Assembly (NCBI GenBank): GCA_011316305.1
Contig: SAUG01000017.1
Coordinates: forward strand, 89,250 to 153,249
DNA: 64,000 nt
Origin: Rusavskia elegans
Taxonomy: Eukaryota; Ascomycota; Lecanoromycetes; Teloschistales; Teloschistaceae
Direction: 5' to 3'
Part shown: positions 1 to 10,797 of the stretch, piece by piece
How the letters are laid out: every line of letters starts with the position of its first letter
How positions within the stretch are numbered: the stretch's first letter is position 1
Notes under the pieces: generated by a model
Seen by the model: the letters and a program-made list of their open reading frames with translations, nothing else
Databases searched by the model: none
What the model was told of the DNA's origin: nothing
Translations under genes and position numbers: made by a program

Positions 1-2372
1 TGGAAGAGCAGCAGAGGAGTTGGATGCGGTGCTAGGGGCGAAGGGGGCTGCTGAGCCTATGACATAATTCCAAAGATTTTCGAAATTGTAGACTGTTGGA
101 ACTGTGTAAAAGATGCGGCAGTCGGCTGGTAGGTATTGGAATTGCAGGGGCGTAGGGTTGTTCCTACGGACTGCATCTCTGATGTTGAAGCCTGCGTACG
201 TGATATAGAAATCGATACCACGGTCTTGAGGTAACAACGCTGCGGCCGTTGCGTTGATGGTGGAAGCGAAAGTGATATCGAGATCAAGGGCGAAGGAAGA
301 ATAGGCTTCGGCGCCGCGAGATCCTGCGGGAATCTGCATAGGCCCTGCTTCGGGAAGGCCTCCGACTACAACGGTGCGGACACCTGCTTGGTAGTGCATC
401 ATCTCCACGAAAGTAGCGCAAGCGGAGTTACAAATGCCATCGGACAGCTAATGCGATTGTTAGTAATGTCTAGGGAGGGCGGAGTGTGAGAAGAAGCCTA
501 CCAAGACAATGTTCTTGGCATCATATGGCTGCGGTGGCAAGTTGGTGCGATTTGCGAAGCCAGAAACCACGAGTCCTCCTGCGGCTTCATCGAACACGAC
601 GCTCGAAAGATTATCACGTTGGGTCGTGGTGAAGAGATCACCATTGTACTGGTGGGGTCCGTAGAGTTCCGCCCAAGAAGAGAAGTTCCGGCCTGTTTCT
701 GCACTGAGATATCCTTGCGCTGTCCACACACTACCTGCGAGTTGATCGGCTTCGGTTGAATTCGACCTTTGACTTTCGAAGTAAGCCGAAAAAGTATTAC
801 CTAAAACATTCGCCGTGTCATGTGCGCGTAATCGACTTCCACCGAACGGGTCGACGGAGGGGAAGAACTGCGGGCTCGTCAACAAGGAATCCTTGTCGGC
901 ATGCCCATGATTGACTCACTTGCTTGAAGACGTCTGTAGCAAGCAAATTGCCGCCGCCGCCATTCCGTTGGAGATCTATGATCATCCGCTCCTTTCCAGC
1001 CTCTTTGCTTTTTCGGATAAATTCGCCAACGGAGTCGCTGAAAGTGAGAATTGCTTCACTGTTGACGTCGAAGCTGGGTATGCTTAACACGGCAGTGACA
1101 TCGACCTTCAAGAAGTAGCCATTAACGACGCCTCCAAACCCAAGGTTTGGCTGAACAGTCACCGGATTGGGTGGATAGGGAAAGTAATCCCACCCGGTGG
1201 GTTGAGGCTCTTCTTCTTGAGCAGTAGCCGTCACCACAGCGGTCGGCGCGGCCGAAGGGTCGGCAGAGGCCGTGACTGTGGACGTTAAGCTTGTGGTGGC
1301 AGAATCCAAAGCGTCCGCTGAGGCCGTGTCCGTGGATGGGGTGTCGTCAGACGATATATCTGCAGCTGATTGATCGGGATGGAGTAATCTCCAAGCACGA
1401 AAATGCGATAGAAGGCGTCACCAGAAGCTATAGGGGGAATCCTTTCTGGAATGGAATACGTAGCAACCCATGGGAGTCGGAGCGGCTCCGTGCCATTTTC
1501 AAACCCAAAGGTGAGGTCATTGCCAGGCCAGAACGGGGAATTACCCTCCCATGGCGAGAGTACTGACTGAATGTCGCTGGCAGGACTGGACATGATGTGA
1601 TTCCAGTCGGTGTGAAGTTCCAGTGTACCGGGCGCATTTGCGGAGGCGAATTGTTTCAAAAAGTCTGTGGTGCTGACTCCGTTGATGGTCACGATGGCCG
1701 AAGGCTCCCAATCCGACGGGATGTTCGGATCTCCAGCTTCAAGCAGATCATCTAACATTATTGGCATATATTTCCCCATGGACTGGAGTGCTACACGTAC
1801 CAAGAATGAAGACCTTAGGATAGGCGATACCGTCGGTAGATACTGATACTATGCTCACAGGTGCACCAAAGGTGAAGACGCTCAAGGCACCAGCGTATAG
1901 AGAGATGTGAGCATCACAGGTGGCGTAGACGAGCTTCTGGACAGCAGCTTCGAAGTCGTACTCATTTTTGTAAACGCCAGTATCGACCGCACGTTGGATG
2001 GAGTCCAGGCCTCCCAGCAGGTCGACAGATGGTTGTTTATACGTAGAGGGTGGGTTCTTGGGGTAAGCTAAGGTACTCTGGAACTGTAGGTTGTCCTTGT
2101 AATAGGAAAGGAATTGGGGAGCGACGGTAGCATTGAAAGGTGCACTGATGAGGCAGTCATGTAAAAGCTCGGCTGTGAACGAATTGACTGCAGAGCAATC
2201 AGTGGAGATAGCAGGGTGGAAGAAGTGCCCGGCGACATACAATCCGAGCTGAAGATATCATTGCAAGCAGTCTCGACAGCGGAAGACCGGGTCTTGCGAA
2301 ATTCAAGATGGGGTATTGTAGAATGATGCCAACGATGAAGGAGAATAGGATACAAGGACGAAAGACAGACAT
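1..2372 (-). CDS. secreted S41-family serine peptidase (fungal CPAF/UstP-like), 3' end outside window
   Basis: Exons, in minus order, are about 2372-2241, 2187-1801, 1751-1422, 1365-920, 867-502 and 447 to the window edge. The introns (49-56 bases) keep phase. The order of motifs fits fungal S41 peptidases: an N-terminal domain (ETACNDIF, DCLISAPFNA, VDLLGGLDSI), a PDZ-like stretch (AIVTINGVSTTDFLKQF), a Ser/Thr linker, then the tail-specific protease core with DLQRNGGGG and ICNSACATF. The Ser in ICNSACATF is the likely nucleophile. An ATG at 2372 opens a hydrophobic signal-like stretch, but its frame differs from the ETACNDIF exon; a 41-base intron (donor GTTGGC) or a frameshift must lie between. 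The 56-base intron at 1366-1421 could instead be coding with a one-base frameshift near 1380, because it encodes a family-like FYRIFVLGDY. The product should be secreted. Family assignment is firm; the 5' end is not. Confidence 0.8.
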
Positions 2373-2399
2373 GGCCGCTACGAAACGCGATGCTGGCGA

Positions 2400-3365
2400 A
2401 GAAAGAATGAGCAACTACAAAGTCAACATATTATAGCATGAGCGAGATGAAGGAAAGTGAGCAGGGGCAAGGAAGATTACTTTGTTGATGTAGCTGAAGA
2501 GTGACAGGGGGAGTATGATACTAATCGCGGCTGAGACGGCGTAGAAAGATTATGAGATGACTTTCGACTACTCTAGAGTGGTAGTGGGGCCTTACATATG
2601 ACAGGAGATTACTCTACCGAGTGAACGGTATACTCTCCGCTGAAGTCAGCATGCCTGCCAGCGTCGAAATGATAGCCATGGAGAGATCGGATCAAAACAC
2701 AGCCCACGTTGGATGGATCGGTCTGACATGGTTCGGCATTGCAGTCAAAGATAGTCCGTTCTGCATGAACAAAGAATAAAACTGGGACTCTGAAGGCAGA
2801 AGAATGGATTGGGGGCCAATTATGCCAGTCGAGAGCGGGACATGTCGATGTCAGCCGCAGACTTTACCTAGGACCAAAGAGGGTTAGCAGTGATCTAGCA
2901 GAGGCACCTTCTTCAAAGAGGCAAGAGCGATACTATTTGGGGACATGGCGTCGACTAATGCGGGTAGCTCCCGTCCTTCTCCGATCCAGAACAGCACTCG
3001 CATCCGATTCGTGCAAATTGGGTGCAGGCACTGCAGGGCGACGATTTGAAACGCGCCCCAACGACACTGCCACGTCTTAAGATGCATGCGAGGGTCCAAT
3101 AATAATACATTCACACCCATACCAAACCGAGGCTGCAGCTCGACTGGTACAGTCACCGACGCCATCACGATAATCCATCATGCTGGCAATGGCGGTCAAG
3201 AGCGATGTCTGGATTGACCGTCCTGGTGAAGAGACATGTCGTTGGTCCTAGTATCCCGCGCAGCCCGTCGTAAGCTGTTCCGCCGAGAATGGATTGAGAT
3301 GTGATGGCCTCGTTCATCAGGACAAGTTCATTGCCAAAGAGAGCAAGTATCAAGAACGCACCAAC
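2400..3365. other. intergenic region, no gene supported
   Basis: This stretch separates the minus-strand peptidase gene from the plus-strand STAND gene, so it should hold both promoters. Open frames here (for example 2884-3168 minus) lack coding character or recognisable domains. I see no clear TATA box or repeat. Confidence 0.5.
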
Positions 3366-4499
3366 ATGGACGTCGCCGCCAGCATCGTCGCTCTCATTCA
3401 AGCCGCCCACAAGCTGTACGAGTATGCAAATGAAGTGGTCCATGCCAGAGAAGAGCAGAAAACTATCCTTGCTGCACTCCAGGGCATTGTAGATGTTCTC
3501 GACGCCATCAAAGACCGAGAGGCTCTTGCCAGTCAGAATCCGAATGACAGATGGTATCAAGGCCTCCTCGCGCTCAACACCTCCGCCACCCCAACTACCA
3601 ATGGCAAAACACTTGTCCCGGATCCTGCTCGGAAGGGTGACGGCGCTCTAGTCCGCTTAAAGAAAGCTTTTGGTCTCCTCGAACTTGAATTAAAGCCAAA
3701 ACATGGTTGTGCTGGCTTCCGCCAGCGTTGGGCCTGGACACACAATGAGAAAAAGATCAAGGACCTCGTCACCCAACTGGACCAGCTCAAAGGCCATATC
3801 GACTCGGTGCTGCAGCAAGATCACTTCCATCTGTCCGTCGCCATGCAAACAACTGACCTCGATACCAATCAGCGCCTTCAAGACGTGCAGCAGACTAATG
3901 CTGCCGTCAAGAATAATGTTGAGGGTCTGAAATCCAGGGGTGCAGATGCAGTCAACCGTCTCCAGGAACTGCAGGCTCAAAGTGCTGACCATGCTACTCG
4001 AGTGGGTGATGTGGCCAACCACACGACAGCCATTCGGATCACCACAGAAGATACCCATGCGCGTATCAAACGCTTGGAAGCCGCCGGTGCATTGAAGGAG
4101 CAGCGAGAAGAGCGCAGGGCTATCATTGAATGGCTTTCACCTCTCCAGTTCCTGCGGCGTCAATCTGACATCTTCAACGGTAAGATTCTCTTGGGTGAGA
4201 AACTCCTGGATTCGGATGAATTCAAAGCGTGGTTCGAGGGTCGTCCTTGGATTCTCTTTGGGTATGGCATGCCGGGCTCGGGTATAACCGTCCTCTCGTC
4301 CATAGTAGTGGACCGGTTGCGGAAAAGTCTGAAGCCCGCTGGTGTGCCCGTGCTTTGCATGTATTTGAATTACAAAGAACGAATTCAAACCCTTCCAAAT
4401 CTGATTGGGAATCTACTCAAGCAACTGATCCAACTCGAGGATGATAATTTTCGATCGCCACAGGTGCAGAAACCCTTTCGCGAAATTATAGAAATCTAG
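3366..4499 (+). CDS. N-terminal half of a fungal STAND (NACHT-ankyrin) protein, ends just after a defective P-loop
   Basis: The ORF encodes 377 residues from the first in-frame ATG at 3366. Residues 1-250 are the helical N-terminal region common in fungal STAND proteins (start MDVAASIVALIQAAHKLY, later coiled-coil-like segments). Residues about 255-295 (IIEWLSPLQFLRRQSDIF, DEFKAWFEGRPW) are the linker that precedes NACHT domains. The P-loop at about 299-308 reads GMPGSGIT where GxPGxGK(S/T) is expected, so the nucleotide-binding Lys is Ile. The protein continues through VVDRLR and LIGNLLKQLIQL, then stops at a TAG only some 70 residues past the P-loop. The rest of NACHT (Walker B, sensor, winged helix) is absent. 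The missing C-terminal half resumes at about 5660, after an unrelated gene. It is therefore probably a disrupted receptor gene; it could still make a signalling-domain fragment. Confidence 0.75.
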   Translation: MDVAASIVALIQAAHKLYEYANEVVHAREEQKTILAALQGIVDVLDAIKDREALASQNPNDRWYQGLLALNTSATPTTNGKTLVPDPARKGDGALVRLKKAFGLLELELKPKHGCAGFRQRWAWTHNEKKIKDLVTQLDQLKGHIDSVLQQDHFHLSVAMQTTDLDTNQRLQDVQQTNAAVKNNVEGLKSRGADAVNRLQELQAQSADHATRVGDVANHTTAIRITTEDTHARIKRLEAAGALKEQREERRAIIEWLSPLQFLRRQSDIFNGKILLGEKLLDSDEFKAWFEGRPWILFGYGMPGSGITVLSSIVVDRLRKSLKPAGVPVLCMYLNYKERIQTLPNLIGNLLKQLIQLEDDNFRSPQVQKPFREIIEI

Positions 4500-4646
4500 T
4501 AGTTTACTGTTGTATTCTACCAATTGGCGCTAGGCCAAATTCCGCTCAACTGAGGAACTTAGTAACTTACGTCACAGGTTGGTAGGCTAGCCCCACATCC
4601 ACCATTTCTCATTTTTCAAAGCCCAACTGCTCCGTACATCTCAACC

Positions 4647-5672
4647 ATGAGTGGCCAGAAGAGAAAGCGAAGCGTGAATCTTGAAGACTTAAAAACCTTC
4701 TTTAAGTCTGACCCTATAGATCACAAAAAAGCTTGGGAAGACTTAAGAGACCGGGTACTACAGATTGACCGAAGTATCCAAGCACCTGTGCAGACGGTAA
4801 GCCCTAAACTCCCTATTATATAGCAAGATTAATCGGTATAGCTTGCTCCCTCTTCTCTGTCTCTTCCGGAAGCAGAAGAGATCTTCTCCTTAACTGAGAT
4901 AGACGATATTCTTTGGGCCGAAGACTCGTCTATCGATATTCCAGCATATCTCCTAGAAGCTATTGATAGGATTATTACGATAACCTCCCCTATTAACCGT
5001 TGTAATGAGGCCTATAGTAGGACGGTAATTGACCAGATTGTCATTTCCGCACTATATGAAGAAAACCAGTCAACTCTATCCGTAAAAGAAAAGGAGAAGT
5101 CACCCTCAGAACCTGCAAAATTAGAACTTCAGCATAAAGTCCAATTTTCTAAGCAGGTAACCCTTCGGGGTCAGCCTCGCATGCTTAACGGGTTCTGCGA
5201 CTATACCATCTTTTACGAGCCACGCACTCAGTCGGCTTTAGCTACTAATATTATCATTGTCGAGGCCAAAAAAGCATATACTACAGATACCTGCCTCGGA
5301 CAGTTAGCCGCTTATATGGGCGTTGTACATACGTCCAGAAAAGAAGAAAATCGAGAGAACAGAGTTGTTTACGGTGTCGCTTCTGATGGGCTCTCGTTCC
5401 GGTTCCTTCGTATCGACAACGAATCGAACATTACTCGAAGCCGTCTTTTAGAATGGCACCTTGACTCTGCCCAAATATACTCTATCTTCAGGCAGCTGAT
5501 CAGGCTTGCGGCCCTCCAATCACCATCTTCTTCCCCTATTAAAGATCCGGGAAAAAGAGCAAGAGTGGTAGCTTCGTTCGGAAGCCCGGAAAGGGCAAGA
5601 CACTTCCTCTACGATCTCAACACCCTCAATTTGATAGAGGAAGACGAAGAGACAGAGGTTGTTAGCCTATGA
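4647..5672 (+). CDS. PD-(D/E)XK nuclease-like protein, two exons
   Basis: Exons 4647-4796 and 4842-5672 (45-base intron, GTAAGC to TATAG; unspliced reading hits a stop) encode 326 residues. The N-terminus is basic (MSGQKRKRSVNLEDLKTFF). The core at about residues 175-215 has NGFCDYTIFYEP, then IIIVEAK, then GQLAAYMGVV. The spacing of D..(V)EAK plus a following Gln helix matches the PD-(D/E)XK nuclease fold (D and E-x-K as metal and catalytic residues), with VVYGVASDGLSFRF as a later strand pair. Nuclease activity is inferred. Codon use is rich in AT-ending codons (tta, ata, att, gat), unlike the GC-rich third positions of the STAND pieces on both sides. Its stop codon coincides with the point where the ankyrin half of the STAND gene resumes, which suggests it arrived by replacement. 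Confidence 0.65.
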
Positions 5673-7761
5673 TTACCCAGAATTCTCTGTTCCTTGTGAA
5701 GGACTTCGAGAGGATGAAGAGTTCGAAAAGCGCAAGGCCAAACATCATTTCCTTCAATACGCATGTTCAGTCTGGGGAAACCATGCTAGCGATGCAGGTC
5801 AAACAGAGGAGGTACATAGGGAGGTCACTGAATACCTCGAAGATACTGGTAAGGTTGCTGCATTCATACAAGCAGCCTGGTACGTTACTTCCGAGGGCCT
5901 TGAGAACTGGGATATCCGCAAGGGCGCTAATGGATTACATATCGCAGCCTGGTTCGGATTGACGGAGGTACTTCGCTCGCTGCTTGAACGCGGTCTGGAT
6001 GTCAACGCCCAAGACCCAGCTGGTGGTCAGACGCCACTGATCCTGGCAAGTCGTAGGGGTCATGCCTCGACAACTACTTTACTGCTTGACCGGGGTGCTA
6101 CTGTCAATACGCGCAATAATGCAGAGAGTACAGCAATGTTCGAGGCGGTCATTGGCAACCATGCAGAAGTCGTAGCTGTCTTGCTAAGCAAGCCCGAGCT
6201 TAACGTCAATGAGGAGCATCTTCACAACGCTGAGCGGACACCTTTGATGTTTGCTGTTAAAGATGAATATGCTGAGATAGTCTCCCAGCTTCTTGAAGAT
6301 CCGCGTACCGAGGTTAACAAGAGAGACCTCGACGGTTGCACGGCCCTCATTTTTGCTGCGAAGGCTGGTTCGTTCATTTCGATTGGATACCTGCTCGAAC
6401 ACGCCACTATTGACTTGGATGCCACTGATCGCACTGGGAACTCCGCGCTTATGCATGCGGCAAAAAGGGACCACCATCAGATTGTCAGCCGATTAATCGA
6501 CGCTGGGGCGAATCCGTCTATAAAGGACCAAGATGGTGGCACAGCGCTTCTGAGGGCAATCGACGAAGGAAATACTGCAATCTTTGAGATTATGCTCGAT
6601 CACGACAGCGTCGATGACTCGATTCGTGACAATTTTGGTCGCACCCTTCTCCACGGTGCAGCTACCACCGGTCGTGCTGACATTGTGAAGTTGCTCATAA
6701 GCAAGGGGCTTGATAAAGACGCCCAAGATAGCAAAGGCAAAACACCGCTGCACGAAGCAAGTCGGTCTGGGGAAGCGGAAGTTGTGGCCCTGCTCTTGGC
6801 CGCTGGTGCCGATAGAGCCATCAAGGACCACTGGTACCGATTTCCATGGGATGTAGCATGGACAAATCGACAAGCTAGAATCATGCTCCTGCTCGAAAAC
6901 AAACCAGCAGATGATGCTTCAGCTCAAGCATTACTCGCCAACTATCCAAACATCGACAACCTACCCATTTGGTCTCTAGCCATATTCGGACAGATCGACA
7001 TCCTCAACACAGCCATCAAAACCCGTCGAGCATCACTGTTCCACCTCGACCCCGACACCGACAACACCGCCCTCCACTCCGCCGTCCTCGCCAATGAACC
7101 CTTGATCCTTCAAGCACTCCTCTCCGCCGGCCTCTCCCCCAACGCCCAAAACATGCAATCACGCACCCCCCTCCACCTCGCCACTACCTTCAACTTCCTA
7201 AATTGCACCCAGGTCCTCCTCGCCTCGACTCCATTACCAGACCTCAACATCCGCGACGAATTTCACCAAACACCCCTCCTGATCGCGCAAATCAAACGCC
7301 ACTACGACATCGCTTTCGCCCTCATCGAAGCAGGCGCACATATCGATCCCGAAATCATCCAGGTACAACCCTTATTTTTCCTGGCAGTCGAATTCGGCAA
7401 AGCGAAAGCGGTAGTGAGATTGATTGATGCGGGCGCAATGGTAGGGACGAAGAACTTGGCCGGGAAAACAGCGTGGCGGATCGCGAGGGAGGTGGAGGGG
7501 ATAGAGGAGGAGATGGGGGAGGTGTTGAGGGTGTTGAGGGCAAATAAGAGTCGGATGGTTGTGGGACCCGAAGCTAGTGATGTGACCAACGTGAATGGTG
7601 AAGTGGAAGAGGAAGATGAGAGGAAATTCCAGATGTCGGCGTTTAGAAGGACGGATATATTCGATGAGGTTGGGGACGGTGAGAAGATTGGGGGTATTGA
7701 AAACGTAGAGCAGCACCAAGGAGAGCAGATGTCGACGAAGCGAGTGGCCGTTCTGCCCTGA
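5660..7761 (+). pseudogene. C-terminal half of the NACHT-ankyrin protein: end of winged-helix region plus about 13 ankyrin repeats, no start codon
   Basis: The frame is open for about 700 codons but its first in-frame ATG is near 6136, inside the third ankyrin repeat, so it lacks a start of its own. The first 100 residues (YDYPEFSVPCEGLREDEEFE, then FLQYACSVWGNHA and an Ala-Trp-rich helix) match what normally follows the NACHT winged-helix segment in fungal NACHT-ankyrin proteins. About 13 ankyrin repeats follow, recognisable by TPLxxA, GHxxxxxxLL and GAxxN patterns, in two blocks split by a divergent segment at about residues 385-450. The C-terminus is acidic and low in structure. Together with 3366-4499 it would make one typical STAND receptor lacking roughly 350-400 residues of its NACHT core. 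Expression from an alternative promoter or trans-splicing is not excluded. Confidence 0.7.
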
Positions 7762-8838
7762 GTTGTTGTATTCGATTGTAATTGTAATGCACTAGATGGA
7801 TGGGAACATCAAAAGCTAGCGAGGGCACCGACTGTGAAACTCTTTTTTTTTTCTCTTTTGAGGCCAATGTTGAAGGCTAGGTTGTGATTTTCCATATTTC
7901 AGGACCTTTTCTCAACTCCTTTTCACTATCGATTTTTCGATTTTTTCTATTGGATATCATGGCCACTCAGAAAACTATACACATACCACGACCCAGAAAA
8001 AAATTGTCGGCATTCATCGAACGCGTACCATCCTCACATACTCCCATCCCATCCCAACTATCCTCTGCAACACCGAATATCATATCTCGATTCCATGGGG
8101 GATGTGGCTGTCTGGCTGTCTAGGCTGTCTGCCTTCTCCAGGCGCGCCGCGTTGGATTCTCTACGGGATATTGGTGTAGGGGTGTGGAGGGCGAGATACT
8201 CGACGGAAGTGGTATTTGGGTTTCGGATGTATGCGTACCGGATGGTCTGTGGGATGTGTTTGGTGATTGGATGATTGGATGATGGTAGGGGGCTTTTATA
8301 GGGGAGAGGTTGTGTGGTTGGTTTGGTGGATTTGAGGTGGGAGGGGGAGAAGAAAGTGGGAAATGGAGGAGGGGATGTGGGGTGCGGTGGATATGGAGGG
8401 TTTGGGGGAGGTTGTCTGGTAGGGGGATAGGGGGGATAGCATGGGCCAAATGGAGGGAGGAGGAATAGAAACTAGGGGAATGGAACAGGATGGATGGAGG
8501 GAGGGAAAACGGAGTTGGGCCCGGGGTTTCCCGAACGTGCTCGATCGTTAATAAGAGCCGGAAGAAATAAAGGGAACGTCGCTGATTGGCGTAATGACGC
8601 TTTCGCAGGGACATATCTTTATAAGGGGGCTGCAAGTTGGGGCGAAGTGTCTCTTGGTGTGATGGAGTTCTTAGGTATGTATATGGGACACATTGGCAGG
8701 AGGCTTGTGAAAGATGAGTGATCAAACGAAATCGAGTCGGAGAATTGAATCTAGTTCGTCTCGTTGAGGCGATTCGATAGTCAACAGGAGGAGTGCTTGT
8801 ACCAGGGGCCAAACCATGGCTATTCAACCAAAAACAAC
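7762..8838. other. region between convergent genes, G-rich strand bias
   Basis: The ankyrin half (plus) and the DUF7708 gene (minus) converge here. From about 8150 to 8510 the plus strand is strongly G-rich (many GGGA, GGTG, GGAG words). This gives the minus strand a long Pro/Ser-rich open frame (8120-8827) with no domain, which I treat as spurious. A 79-codon plus ORF at 7884-8123 is also unconvincing. Confidence 0.4.
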
Positions 8839-10797
8839 CTATACAAGCTCACCAGCACTCACAGTACTTATTCGCCCGCGAATCTCGTCGATACCATATT
8901 GGAGGCCGTATCCGGGCTCAGCATCCGGAATCCACACAATTTCCTCTTCGTGGAAACCTTTCTTCACATAGCTGCTCATCTCAGAACTCGTGGCTAGTAG
9001 CTTCACAACACATTTTGCCCTCCCGACAACCTTGATCAACTTGCTCATTGCATGGCACATTCCTGTCACTCTGTCCTCTGTTTCGTAAAAGGAAACTCCA
9101 TCCACTACCAGTACAACGATTGCTTTGGGCGGCAGCTGATATAGAAGGCCTTCGAACACAGCACAGAGCGCATCCATGGCAGCATTTAGAATGCCCCCAA
9201 AAAGAGCGTGGTCTACGAAATCCAAGGAAAAACTCTGATACCGAGGCGCAAGAAGCAGCTGCAGGATCAGGTTTTGCAGCATGCCCTCTGCATTCGGAAG
9301 GGCATCGTGATATCGATCCGTGTGGAGGCCGCATGCATAGTGCAGTGGTAGCGCTGTTCTCCACAACTGTGATGTCTGGATCAGGAGACTTGATACCAAG
9401 GAGAGTGCCGATATTGATCCATCATCAGAAGAATCACCTTTTGCGAAAAGGCGGCGGGATTCGGCAGAAGTAAGCCACTCATGAAACTTCTGATTTTCAA
9501 TGAACAGGCTAGCCTGTGCTTGACGGCTGACGGAGAAGGACATGCTTTCCTGGAGGATCCACTGCAAATCTTGTGCAACAGTCATAGGGCTTGCTGCTAG
9601 CGCATGGATAAGTTGCAAAGATGACGGACCTTTGCTACTGACGGGCTCGGGGGGAATCGCTCGACATGTTCTCTCCAACTTCTTGTTGACTTGCGAGTAG
9701 TATCGCGCGATGCCCTCTCGCTCTCGTGTATCCTTCCCTTTTCGCCTTGTCTGACCTTCATTCCCCTCGTGCTTAAGAAACGCGTACATACTGTTGAGGA
9801 TGTTTTGAAGTTCTCTATCGGATTTTATGCCCTCTGTGGCTAGTTTTATGAGCTCTGCGTTTTGCCAGGTTAGGTAGTCCTGTTTGGATTCTATCTTGGA
9901 CGTCAGACGTTGGTGACAACGTTGTTCTTCTTGCTTGACTGCTTTGGCAGAATTTCTGACAGCCTCGATACCAAGCTCGATCTCCATGCCATAATTCGGG
10001 CCTTTAGCTATCGCTTTGGCCGCCTTCAATATTTTCTTATAAAACCGCCCGGGAGATCGGTCTTTGTAAAATTGCAGGATACGGCGAAGACATTGGGAGA
10101 TGCTCCGATACAAGCCAGCAATCCGCAGGTCCAGCTCCTCGGATTCATATTGGTCGTCGGAAAATTTGGCTGCCATGACCGCTTCGGGAATCGCTGCTAG
10201 TGCATCTAGGACTTTATCACACAATTCGCGGTGTCGTACAGCAGCGTTGATGACGAGTTTGAAACCACCACAGACGATACTGCCATAGGCGTCATCGGGA
10301 AGCATTTCGAGCCAGCCGGTAAATGCCTTCCCAGAATTACCGAGCTTTTGCGCACACTTCTCAATAGCTCCTGGAATCCCCTCGGTACCCTGGTTGTCGA
10401 TGGATCGCTTGGCTTTCCGGATTTCGTCCATCACAGCTTCCCAGTCCCACTCCGACATAATGCCCATATGTGCATGGGCATGATCTTTGTCTTGCTCATT
10501 GTACGCTTTCATTGAAGCAAGCAATATGTCCCTTTCTTCTAGGGCAGCTTTGTATGCACAGTCACTGTGTTATGTCAGCAAGAGGCAGCTTTGCCAGCAT
10601 CGGAAGAATCACCGTTGGAAACGTTTTCTATCTCGAAAAGTGTCCACTTTTGAGTCGAACGTCACGTTTGGAACTGGTAGAGCAGGATGAAAGTCCTCGC
10701 CCAAGCTTCCCACAAATTCTGCTGCGGGGTTCGGATGCTCTACGGTCGCAGTAGAGGTATCTGGCATGTCGTTCATCTTTCCGAAGTAATCTGCCAT
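8839..10797 (-). CDS. DUF7708-domain STAND-like protein, two exons
   Basis: Exons 10797-10613 and 10564-8839 encode 636 residues; the 48-base intron has a GCTGAC branch site and keeps phase. The start at 10797 (MADYFGKMNDM) is the best guess; an ATG 24 bases downstream is also possible. The first exon carries a family-typical PNPAAEFVGSLG. Residues 60-330 match the fungal DUF7708 helical domain (AFTGWLEMLPDDAYGSIVCG, ALAAIPEAVMAAKFSDDQYE, LYRSISQCLRRILQFY). The C-terminal part resembles a degenerate NTPase: FHEWLTSAESRRLF, HYACGLHTD, then a Walker-B-like IVVLVVDGVSFYE near residue 570, but no canonical P-loop. DUF7708 is usually found N-terminal to NACHT or ankyrin regions. The gene is divergently paired with the AAA ATPase gene. 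Exact function is unknown. Confidence 0.75.

Noticed and set aside
4500..5672. Nuclease-like gene as a transposon with terminal repeats and target duplication
   Set aside because: Only a 7-base inverted match was found near its ends, no target-site duplication could be seen, and the receptor core is missing rather than split, so a classic insertion is not shown.
8120..8827. 235-codon minus-strand ORF rich in Pro, Ser and His
   Set aside because: It is the complement of a G-rich stretch, has no domain or splice structure, and lies in the 3' region between two convergent genes.
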